Source: Lepiota brunneoincarnata
Taxonomy: Eukaryota; Basidiomycota; Agaricomycetes; Agaricales; Agaricaceae
Assembly: GCA_023014365.1 (NCBI GenBank)
Contig: JAEBUN010000094.1
Location: 1 to 16,572 of the forward strand
Length of the DNA: 16,572 nt
Reading direction: 5' to 3'
Numbering within the stretch: position 1 is the stretch's first letter; each line of letters begins with the position of its first letter. A model generated the notes under the pieces. The model ran no database searches. It worked only from the letters and a program-made list of their open reading frames with translations, and was not told the origin of the DNA. Made by a program: the position numbers and the translations under genes. Shown one piece after another: positions 7,897 to 15,849 of this stretch.

Positions 7897-8468
7897 CTAC
7901 CACCTACTTGTGGAATTCCTTCCGGTCAGACCCCAGGCAGGCAGATGTAGGTGTAGGGTAGGGCTCAGCTCTGTCTCTGGTCTTGTCAGCCTTATACCTA
8001 GCCCCCCTGGTGTATCTTTACTACCAGAGGACCCCTGGCCTCGGCATTGACATGCTTTCGTATGTTGATGATGGGACCCTCATAGTCCAATCCAAGACCT
8101 GGGAGGACAACGTTTCTGCCTTGCAGGTAGCTTACCACTGCATACATGGGCTCTTTGACTCCTTTGGCCTCACGCTTGAGCATACCAAGTCTGAGGTCTT
8201 TCATTTCTCTCGTAACCTGAGGGATGCCAACCCACCCATTGACCTGGGCATCCATCCGTATACAGGGGACACCTCTTTGAGGCCTAAGCTGTTTTGGCAG
8301 TACTTGGGTTTCTATTTCGACCGTGCTCTTACTTTCCATAAGCATGTGCATTACTATTCTACCAAGGTGTTCTCCACAGTCGGTGCGATGGGGATGCTTG
8401 GTAATTCAACCCAAGGGCTGCTTCCTGACCAGAAGCACCTCCTTTACTGGTCCTGCATGGTTCCTATC

Positions 8469-8551
8469 TTTTTTTTTTTTTTTTGAAATCAACAATTTAT
8501 AACACGGTGCTTGAATGCAGTCCGCATGCACTAGCTACATACAAGGCAACT
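8469..8551 (-). mobile_element. LINE 3' tail fragment (copy C), heavily 5'-truncated
   Basis: The T-run 8469-8484 and the next 67 bp match the 3' end of LINE A (2347-2431) nearly base for base. No coding sequence is present. Its left side ends LINE B abruptly, so it inserted into B. Repeat R copy 2 starts at its 5' edge. Confidence 0.8.
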
Positions 8552-8559
8552 AATACTTG

Positions 8560-8811
8560 TCTCATTGTGCTCTGAACAGTCCTACTTGTTTGTTGTTGTG
8601 TTTGTGGACTTGTAGATAGGCCTGGATGCTTTTGGTAGCTAGTCATGTGATCTAGACATAGACTTGCACCTGTGGACACTTTTGGGACTTCCAGTCTCTC
8701 ACAGCTGTCCACAGCTTGTTCCTTTCGTTTCTAGTCGTTCCCTTCACATAATACACTTGTTTCTTCGCTGTTAGGACTCCTTACCAGTCCCCCAATGCTC
8801 CTGCTTCAACA
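8560..8811. repeat. Dispersed repeat R, copy 2 (252 bp, 8-bp target duplication)
   Basis: Matches 1005-1256 with about 94% identity and the same right end (GCTTCAACA). It is flanked by AATACTTG at 8552-8559 and 8812-8819. It lacks the leftmost 55 bp of copy 1, although the bases ACTTG just left of the boundary are shared, so the exact edge is uncertain. It sits at the junction of the copy C LINE tail and unrecognised sequence. Confidence 0.6.
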
Positions 8812-8819
8812 AATACTTG

Positions 8820-8928
8820 AAAAATCGCAAATCTCCGCCCCTCTGGCTTCACACTAGCCCAGCTGGATGAAGAACTGGCCTCCATGGCTCTCATCAGAGC
8901 CCTCCTTGCTAAGGAATTCTCCTCATTC
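8820..8928 (+). other. Short unrecognised stretch with an open frame
   Basis: This 109-bp island between repeat R and the T-run of LINE D has no match elsewhere in the window. One plus frame is open throughout and reads like protein (FTLAQLDEELASMALIRALL). It could be a remnant of LINE ORF1 or of the original target gene. There is no start, stop or domain to decide. Confidence 0.3.
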
Positions 8929-8950
8929 TTTTTTTTTTTTTTTTTTTTTT

Positions 8951-9387
8951 GAAATCAACAATTTATAATGCAGTACTCAAACGCAGTCCATGTGTACTAG
9001 CTATGTACAAGGCAACTAATACATGGTATAACTACCAACAAAGGTAGGGAAGAGAGTCCCGCTGACTTGAAAGGCTACACTCCGTAAAGAAGTGTGCATG
9101 GGCGAAGAGCTCACTACCCTGATGGAGACCGGGGCACAACAGACGAGGGGTGAATAGGGCCAACAGGTCCCCCCCCCCCCCCCCGAAGGGGGTTAGGAGT
9201 CGATTCTCCGTAAATCCCTACACCCCATAGGCTAAGGCTCTAAGAGCTTCAGGTCTCTGCCCCTAAGGGCGTTAGGAGTCAATTTCCCATAAATCACTAC
9301 ACCCCACCTAAGGGTGGGGGGCAAATAACCGTCAGCCCCTCGAGGCCAAAGCCTGCAAGGGGGGAATAACCCGAAGGCCCTCCCTAG
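8951..9387 (-). other. 3' UTR of LINE copy D
   Basis: Colinear with 2363-2792 of copy A. It holds the paired modules 9192-9226 and 9271-9305 and a run of 16 C (9169-9184) followed by GAAGGGGG, where copy A has only five C before TGAGGGGGG. No reading frame of note. Confidence 0.65.
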
Positions 9388-11938
9388 TTATCCCACCCCT
9401 TGGGGCCAGGATAGGAATGCAAATGGTAATGGATTGTGCTTCAGAAAGTCCAGGAGGGTGTCAAGGTCACAGGGTAAGCTGCCACATTGCATATACTTTG
9501 GACAAGAAGTGAGGATGTGAGTGTGGGTTTTGAGCCGCAGCCCACAGGGACAGGAGTGGTCCTCTTGGGGGTGGAATCTAGTGCGGTACTCCCCTATAGG
9601 GGCGTGACCGAGTATAGTGCAGACTGCCTGCGCTGTGCCAGTGACAGACATCTGAGGACTGATTTCTTGGAGCCAAGTACTGCCAGAGAGGTATGAGGGT
9701 TGGAGAGGCTTCCCGGAGGAGTCCAATAGAGGGAGGAAGTTTCTGCCTTGATACAAGGGTGAGCAAAACATATTCACCCACTTGTTGATGCACCCCCTCG
9801 TGACTTCAGCACGGAGGGAGTTGATCGTAGTCGCTGGGCGGACGCCCAATGGGACGCAGAGCTCCTTCACCATCGTGACAGCATCAGAGTGAAGCTCTGC
9901 AACAGAGCCCAAAGGCACCTGCCAGAAAGTGATGGTCTGCTGGGCCTTAGCAAACAACCAGCAATCCAGAGACCGACACACCTCCAGGGAATGAGCCTGG
10001 CTAGCATGCACAGAAGGATCAACTGCTCTGCAGGCAGAGCCCACGGAGCTGGTGTATACAAAGCAAAGAACCGGCCCACACAGGGGGAGAATCCCTGCCA
10101 AGCCAGAATCACAAGAAGCATCCCATGATTCAGGGATGGGAAGAACTGTGCGATGTTGAAGGCAAGAACACTTGTCTTCAACCTGTGAGCCCACCTGGCA
10201 CATATTAAGTGCACAAGGTAGGCACCAGCATCTTTGGTGGACCACTGGATCACACCTCCAAACTGGTTCAGATGGAACACGCCAAACTTGACAGCCTCAA
10301 ACTGCAAGCAGTGCAAGATCATTTTCTCGATAAGCTTACCAAGAGTATTAAGGGGGACAATCGGTCTGAACACCTTTGGAGTAGCATAGGAGGGTTTGCC
10401 AGGCTTCGGTATAATAACTGACACACTCTCCTTAAAGTGACAAGGCCAATGCCCGCACTCCATGCAGGCATCGGCGATCTGACAGACCAAATAGGTAACT
10501 GTTGGGCCCACCAGACTGGACTTGAGGTACATCCACATAACGTGGTCTGGACTGGGTGAGGAAAAGGAGGAGCACATGCACAGGGCCTTGTGCATCTCCA
10601 GATCAGAGAAGACTGGCCACTCCTGTGGTGGGAGTGGATCGATCCAATCAAGGACACTGACATCAATTGGATGATCATTGGCAGTGTTGTAGGAGCTGTG
10701 GAGCCATTCCCAGAGCTCCTCGAGAGTATTGCAGGGGTGATCGCAATAGCGAATCGCCTCACAGGGGGCAACTTGCATGCCCTGACCCAATCCATCAGGT
10801 CCCAGAGGCGCTTGTTGGTAGAAGCAACCTCCTCGATACACTCATCAAAGAACCTGCACTTGGCAGCCTTCCAGGCCCACCTGAAAGTGCGAGCATCCTC
10901 CCGGTCCCGGGACTGAGAATACACCACATAAGTGTGAGAGCACTTGTCATCCCACCATAGTTTAGACCACAAGACAACGCAGATCTCCTTGGAGTGGGCA
11001 AGCTACACCTCAGAGAAGACTGCAGAGATAGCTAGAGCCACCTTGTCAATCCTGCCAGATGAGCCCAGGTCTGGGAAGCTCAGACCCACAAGCTCCGTTG
11101 AAACCTCAGCAAGAAACTTGGCCTCCTCATCTGAGCCCTGCTTCAGTGAGCACCTGGGCACAGCCTCCTTGAAGGCTTCCAGGGGGACAGTGATCCGAAG
11201 GGGACAATGGTCAGATTGACCCTGCAGATCGGGACACCACATAGGAAGTGGTAGATGGCCCACAGCTACCCTCGCAAACATGAGGTCGATCACGGTAGAG
11301 GCAAGCCCCTCCTCAAAGGGGAAGTGCATAGGGCTGGGGTTCTCAGGGAGCAAGAGGTCTAGGCCCAACAAGTCTGCTGTTTCCAGCAGGGAGACAGCAG
11401 CAGTGGGGTTGTGGGGAGCCCACAGGTCCCACTGTGGTGAGCGGCAGTTAAAGTCCCCCAACATGAGGGCACACTGTGGGAGAGAGTCGATGGTATCTGC
11501 CAGGCAGCAGATACCCGACTGTCTGTCATCGGAATAGATGTTGAGAAAGTACATGGCCTCCCCATGCAGAAACATGGAGATGGCCATGATGTCATGGTGG
11601 TCGACAACATCACGTCAAAGCAAGGGCCGGAGCTGCATCATCCGGTTATGTACATATGCCATAACCTGAGGAGGTTGATCCAGGGAAGAAGGAGGGCGGA
11701 ACAAGCACAGCCACTCCAGATGCTTGGGTGCCCTGACAACCTCATCCCTGTCAGGGTCAGAGGAGGATGGAACGTGACAGATGGAGCGCCAAGGCAGCTC
11801 CTGTAGTAGGAACATATCCACATCATTCTTGAATTGTTTGAGCAAAGTGTCTACAAGAATGTAACTACGAAATACATTCTGAGACTAGATACGACAAGCC
11901 CGCCTCAATCTCCTAGGTTCCAGATGGTCCCTATTCAT
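9388..11938 (-). pseudogene. LINE D ORF2: endonuclease, partial RT, RNase H, zinc finger
   Basis: ATG 11938-11936 overlaps the ORF1 stop. The endonuclease is largely readable: SQNVFRSY, LLQELPW, NIYSDDR, LGDFNC, TVIDLMF and QSDHCPL. It is broken by TAG 11885-11887 and TGA at 11615. TAG 11003-11005 follows, then a frameshift near 10758. The RT continues with SVIIPKPGK, VPLNTLGKLIEK and NQFGG, but motif A reads FNIAQFFPS, so the catalytic Asp is Asn (codon 10157-10155). A deletion then fuses the RT near 10060 to RNase H in another frame (VYTSS...DPSVHASQ). It ends with the zinc finger CPCGLRLKTHTHILTSC and TAA 9388-9390. Several independent lesions make it inactive. It could only be mobilised in trans, through its tail. 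Confidence 0.8.
11935..11938 (-). promoter_or_regulatory. ATGA overlap of the ORF1 stop and ORF2 start
   Basis: The ORF2 start codon (11938-11936) and ORF1 stop TGA (11937-11935) share bases in ATGA. The plus-strand copy at 162-169 has ATGCCTAG in the same role. Such overlaps support ORF2 translation by termination-coupled re-initiation. The mechanism is inferred from the overlap. Confidence 0.6.
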
Positions 11939-13908
11939 TGGGGTAAGCGAGGTTGACGTGGTGGGGAACGGACCCTTACCAGAGAATTGTACTGGTGCTC
12001 AATCCACTCCTGATTGAAGTGGTGAGCCCAGAACAGGCAGGCTGAAGCTGATGCGGCATGAGCACCACCACAGTTCACACACACAGGGGCGTGAGGGCAG
12101 GGACAGTCAGTGGGGGTGGGGGCAATGGGTGGCCTGTGGTTGGGCTGGCCCTTGCAACATGAAGCAAATGCCCAATGGTTAGTTGGGGAATGTGGACCAC
12201 CACAATGAGAGCAGCAGATAGCCTCGCGTTGGCAGGCTAGAAACGGGTGTCCCCACTTCCAGCAGTACTGGCAGAGGGGGACACTGGGGTTGGCCTTGGC
12301 AGGGATGATTCTGCATGGGGTGCCATCAATGGTGATGACCCGCCAAGAGATGGTCTTCACATTGGAACCCTGTTGAGAGTCCCAGATTTCAAAGAACATG
12401 GTGGCTGTGTCAGTGGCCCTCGAGTTCTTGACAATGCGTAGCCTGGTGGCCAGCATGAAATACTCAGACCATACAGAACGCTACATGGCCTCGACCACCC
12501 TGTCAGGTGTGAGCCAGGGCTGCCTGCCCCAGAACATAGGCGCATTGAGGAGCTTGAGGTAGCTCTTCGAGCAAGGGAGGTTTGTGTTGACAATGGCCTG
12601 AGGCCAGTTACTGTGGACCGTGTTCCTGATAGTACCAATGTCCAGCTCACTGGGTATGGTGGTGGTGTAGCAAGCTACATGAGCATCCATCTGCTGGACC
12701 TGCTCAATACAAACAAGGGAGCCTGCAGAGGCCAGGGCAGCTGCTGCCACCTGATGAATCTCCGCGCAGATGACGGGACCCAGATTAACTGGGAGACCAC
12801 CTCCTGCAAGGGTGAGCATGACCTGCTTGCGCAAAGGTCCAGATGTAGTCATCCGAGGCTTGGGGGCCTTGGGTGGCTGCTGGGCAGCTGCTGCCTACCA
12901 ATGAAATGAGACCACCTTGTGAGAAGGCAGCCCCGGGAGAGCATGCACCAGGTTGACAAAACCGACAGAGAAGACACTGCCGCAGCCACATAGGAGTGGG
13001 GTGGGGAATGAGGCTTAGTAGCCAAGTTGATGCGTGGAGGGGGGGGACCAGGGGGTGGCCTAGCAGCCAACTGAGCCCTGTCTGCCACTGACAGTGGAGG
13101 AACAAGGGTGGCATGCACTGCCCTGATGCAAGATGGCTGCTGCCCTGCACCAGGGTTACGAGCCACTGAAACAGGATTGCCTAACCCTGTACGGGCCAGG
13201 TTCCTGAAGAATTGCTGGGTAGGTGCTGGACGTGCATACCCTGCAGGAAAACACCCCAAATCCTCTGCCAGGGGGGGAGGCAGGGGGAGGTTACCCTCCA
13301 CAAGGGGGCAGCAAGAGCCACTAGCCTGTGAAGTGCCATCCACCTCCATAGGAGCCACAGAGGCCCTAGGAGAGGGGGCGTGCATGCTGCCCACCACCCC
13401 AATAGGGGCAGCAGCTGCAGCAGAGTCCAGCTGTTTGCCCCTCCCTTGTGCAGGAGTGGGGATGCCTGGCCTGGATGGACCATACACCTCAGGCCCACTC
13501 ATGGAGCCTATGGGTGTGCTCGCCCTCTGTAAAGGGGATGTCGTCCCAGTCATACTCCTCCACCTCATGGAAGAGCCTGACCAGGGAGTGGGCAACCTCC
13601 GTACTGCTGCCCTCAGAAAGATGGGCCCTCTTGGCTCTCTCCAGCCAAAGGGCGACTGTGTTGAGTGTGTCCGCCACAATCCCAGTCTCACCCTCTACAT
13701 CTGCAAGACCATGGGAAAGGGCGAGAAAGGTGGGGATGAAGTCAGGATCCTCCTCCTCATCCGCAGCAAAGGCAGGGCCAGGGGACGGCTTGGGGCCAGG
13801 TGTATTGACTGCCATCCTGGCAGAACCGGAGACTGATTCAAGGTTGAGCTCCTGTCTGAGGAAGGTGGAGGGCTTGGGCGTGCAGGTGCACTTGGGACAG
13901 GGGGTCAT
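11935..13908 (-). pseudogene. LINE D ORF1 (gag-like) with three zinc knuckles
   Basis: The frame opens at ATG 13908 (MTPCPKCTCTPKP) with an acidic, low-complexity N-terminus. It shifts near 13500 into a proline/alanine-rich segment and shifts again near 12895. From AAAAQQPPKAPKPRM it continues in one frame to TGA 11937-11935, apart from a single TAG at 12481-12483. The C-terminal part holds a standard CCHC knuckle (CQYCWKWGHPFLAC), then CSHCGGPH and CVNCGGAHAASASAC. Such proteins bind the LINE RNA and form the retrotransposition particle. The N-terminal start is uncertain because no intact copy is available. Confidence 0.7.
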
Positions 13909-13959
13909 GTTAGAGCTGGTGCGGGTTGGGACCGAGGCAGAGGGTCGGGGTGGTAACCT

Positions 13960-14567
13960 TGTTATAAGGTAACCGGGGGACAGGGCGAAGTCAGTACGTA
14001 GACTTCGGGACCGAGGCGGAGTACATCGGGCGGGGGGTTGGACTTGCAGCCTCAGCGTATGTGCTGTGCCCTCCTACTGTCCTAGTCCATATTTCAGGAA
14101 GTCAGGGCCGAAGCGGAGCGAGGCAGAAGAGAGGAGAAGATAGAGAACAGGGAGCTGGTCCGCTGCTCGATTCGATTATCAGACTGAGGAGTACAAGCCA
14201 AGTACCTACAGTATATATACTACTGGCCTTACAAACTATGACTTGTACTGATTACGTGCAGAGCGAAGCGGAGGCCAATATAGTTACAACGGATTACGAA
14301 CAGATTACGAATGGAATGGAAACCGGTACAGGTATGGAGACCGATAACGTATCGTGACTACGGATGGGAAATGGAGACTGGAACTAGAGACACCGAGGGT
14401 CAGGTGACCACGGCATGTGTGGAGGTGGTCTCGTGATCGGGGCAGTGGGTTGCGGTCGGAGCAAGTCGGGGCCGAGTCGGAGGGCAGAGGGTTGTTGTGT
14501 GGAGCACACGTGGAATCGAGAAGCTGAAGTTTAAGTGATTAGACTCTGAGTTGGCATGGATATGACA
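13960..14567 (-). repeat. LTR (3' LTR) of a Ty3/gypsy element, 608 bp
   Basis: Read on the minus strand it starts TGTCATATCC and ends CTTATAACA, giving near-inverse termini TGTCATA/TATAACA. It directly follows the polypurine tract at 14571-14581. A TATATATACTG block near 14213-14222 on the minus strand suggests the promoter and the U3/R border. Three everted CCG-N3-CGG motifs lie inside (14011-14019, 14108-14116, 14472-14480). Only one LTR is in the window, so the left boundary is judged from the ends alone. The candidate target duplication on the left would be AACCT. Confidence 0.65.
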
Positions 14568-14570
14568 GTG

Positions 14571-14581
14571 CCCCCCCTTTA
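14571..14581 (-). other. Polypurine tract (plus-strand primer) of the gypsy element
   Basis: The minus strand reads TAAAGGGGGGG, then CAC and the LTR start TGTCATATCC. A purine run directly before an LTR is the primer site for second-strand cDNA synthesis and fixes the element's orientation as minus. Confidence 0.7.
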
Positions 14582-14604
14582 GGGCCGAGCCTCGAGGCCC
14601 AAGG

Positions 14605-14636
14605 CGGCCTTGGCCGGGGCCCATCGGAAAATTCCG
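14605..14636 (+). promoter_or_regulatory. Two CGG-N6-CCG inverted repeats 20 bp apart
   Basis: Site 1 is CGGCCTTGGCCG (14605-14616) and site 2 is CGGAAAATTCCG (14625-14636). Both have CGG and CCG separated by six bases, and their start points are exactly 20 bp apart. They sit 7 to 38 bp before the TATA box of the gene at 14700. CGG inverted repeats are the known targets of fungal Zn2Cys6 dimers (N6 spacing as for yeast Ppr1). Binding by the product of the adjacent gene is inferred. Confidence 0.55.
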
Positions 14637-14642
14637 GCAGGG

Positions 14643-14649
14643 TATAAAA
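14643..14649 (+). promoter_or_regulatory. TATA box of the antisense zinc-cluster gene
   Basis: TATAAAA lies 57 bp before ATG 14700, on the strand opposite to the retrotransposon. The start codon context is ACCACCATGA, a strong eukaryotic initiation context. Confidence 0.65.
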
Positions 14650-14699
14650 AACGGTGAACTGGCTCAGTCCGAAAATACACAACTTGACCTCCTACCACC

Positions 14700-15790
14700 A
14701 TGAGCAGTCAATCGTCTCGACAACCAACTGCGGCGGAGCGCAAGGCGCAGTTGCTGAGGGAAAAGGCGGAGCAGGAGGAGCGGATGCGGAAGGAGATCGA
14801 GAGGTTGGAAGAGGAGGAACGGCGAGAGGAGGAACGGCGGTTGGCGGCAGAGCGTCAAGAGGAAGACCGGCGACGTATGATCGAACTGCATCAGCGGCAA
14901 GCGGAGGAGCGGGCTAGGGAGCGACAGGTGGAAGAGATCAGGCGGCAGCAAGAGGAAGCTGCTGAGGACGAACGTTGGGCGATCCGGGCCCGACTCGTTG
15001 CGATGACCACGACGGCTTCGTCTAGCCGCTTGCCAGAGCAGCCCATGGAAATCGACCAGGAAGAGTCCGACCCAAATTACACGGGCGAAGATGTGGCGAG
15101 GGATGAAGAGGAGGAGGAGGAGGAGTCCGAAGACTCGGATGCAAAGGGAAGGGGAAAGGGAAAGGGGAAGGCGAGGGCGGCCCCGCGATGGGGCAACAAA
15201 CACGTATTCGGGGGCGATAACCCGTGCTGGAGATGCCAGCGGGATGAGGTCTGGTGTGAGATTGCCGGCGGGTAAGTAACTACAAGAATTCCAACGATGA
15301 TAAATGCTGACAAAGGTCCCAGCAACACTAGGAGTTGCCAACGGTGTAGCAAAATGAAGAAACGATGCGGGGGTCAAGAAGAGACGGAGCCGAGCGGGGC
15401 CGGAGGTATGCCGGACCACCAATTTGACGGTGAGTAGGGGTTTCTGGCTGTGAGTTTTGCTGACCAAAAGATCACGTAGAGCTGAAGCGACTCATCGAGG
15501 AGGGGCACCAGAAGACCCTCAAGCGGGTGAATATCATGGAGGTGCAGCTCGAACAGGCCATTGCTCGGTTGGGGGAGAGGGTGGATAAGTTCGAATTGAT
15601 GGCTGGCCGCTACGAACAGCTGCGGCGTTGGGAAGCACAGGTGGATGGTGATTGGCCGAGTAGGGGTATTACAGAGACGGAGGAGTTGGAGTCGGAGAGC
15701 ATCGGGGGCATTTCGGAAGAGGAGGTGCGAGGTATGATGGAGGATGCGGCAGTGCCACCCCGTACCTCTGGGAACGATACGGACAAGTAG
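14700..15790 (+). CDS. Zn(II)2Cys6-type coiled-coil protein, antisense within the gypsy element; two introns
   Basis: Exons 14700-15271, 15323-15429 and 15471-15790 encode 332 residues. Introns (51 and 41 bp) have GTAAGT and GTGAGT donors, CTGAC branch points and AG acceptors, and without splicing each hits a stop at once. Residues 11-100 are a Glu/Arg-rich coiled coil, 117-147 an acidic stretch (DEEEEEEESEDSD), and 149-160 a basic GRGKGKGKAR run that may direct nuclear import. Cysteines 176, 179, 186, 196, 199 and 206 form C-X2-C-X6-C-X9-C-X2-C-X6-C, the fungal binuclear zinc cluster spacing, with intron 1 between the two halves. Residues 230-280 form a second coiled coil, where dimerisation is usual in this class. 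There is no transcription-factor middle domain and no gag or pol motif. Likely a DNA-binding regulator; its targets are unknown. It is unrelated to the LINEs and converges on pol with a 59-bp gap. Confidence 0.75.
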
Positions 15791-15849
15791 TTTGTACTTG
15801 TCCAATAATATTTTTTGTTTCTTGGTGTGGTGGGTGGTCAGCGGAAGAT

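Larger units (their letters stand above)
6150..8466 (+). pseudogene. LINE copy B ORF2: endonuclease end and reverse transcriptase
   Basis: One continuous frame, with five nonsense codons (TGA 6306; TAG 6609, 7029, 7371, 7959) and no frameshift, runs from the endonuclease C-terminus (SLLEVGMDLGLDLVLP) into the RT. Motifs in order: linker (CKLPAYDVIQHN), fingers block with VVIPKPG and NMLGKLMEK, NQVGG, motif A FDIAQFF (Asp codon 7407-7409), motif B GVG-stop-GSALS, and motif C YVDD at 8061-8072. It ends after LLPDQKHLLYWSC at the T-run of the next element. A solo LTR plus target duplication (375 bp, in frame) splits it between motifs A and B. The enzyme would copy LINE RNA at the nicked target, but it is now dead. 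The 5' start is approximate. Confidence 0.8.
8929..13959 (-). mobile_element. LINE copy D, both ORFs present, internally deleted
   Basis: The T-run 8929-8950 is the poly(A) end; then come the 3' UTR 8951-9387, ORF2 (9388-11938) and ORF1 (11935-13908). The remaining 51 bp reach the gypsy LTR, whose insertion probably removed or displaced the true 5' end. About 1.4 kb between RT motif A and RNase H is missing relative to copies A and B. The layout (ORF1 with zinc knuckles; ORF2 with APE endonuclease, RT, RNase H and terminal zinc finger) fits the Tad1-like group of fungal LINEs. The clade is inferred from layout and motifs only. Confidence 0.8.

Noticed and set aside
7716..7961. An 81-residue ORF spanning the solo LTR and LINE B
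   Set aside because: It is an accident of the LTR having a frame-neutral length; the two halves belong to different elements.
6150..8466. Copies A and B as one LINE insertion inverted by twin priming
   Set aside because: The two overlap in ORF2 by roughly 280 bp, and the overlapping parts differ by about 10%; a single event would leave little or no overlap and equal sequence.
12613..13972. Several plus-strand ORFs of 98 to 242 residues
   Set aside because: They are shadows of the GC-rich, proline-rich ORF1 of LINE D on the minus strand, with no domain or promoter.
15272..15337. Alternative intron 1 acceptors at the AGs near 15316 and 15331
   Set aside because: The first is only a few bases from the CTGAC branch point. 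Only the AG at 15321-15322 was worked through in frame, and it gives the exact C-X9-C spacing of the zinc cluster.
14664..15467. A long minus-strand frame opposite the zinc-cluster gene
   Set aside because: It is Leu/Pro/Ser-rich, as expected for the complement of Glu/Arg-rich coding sequence, and it runs across both introns of the well-supported plus-strand gene.
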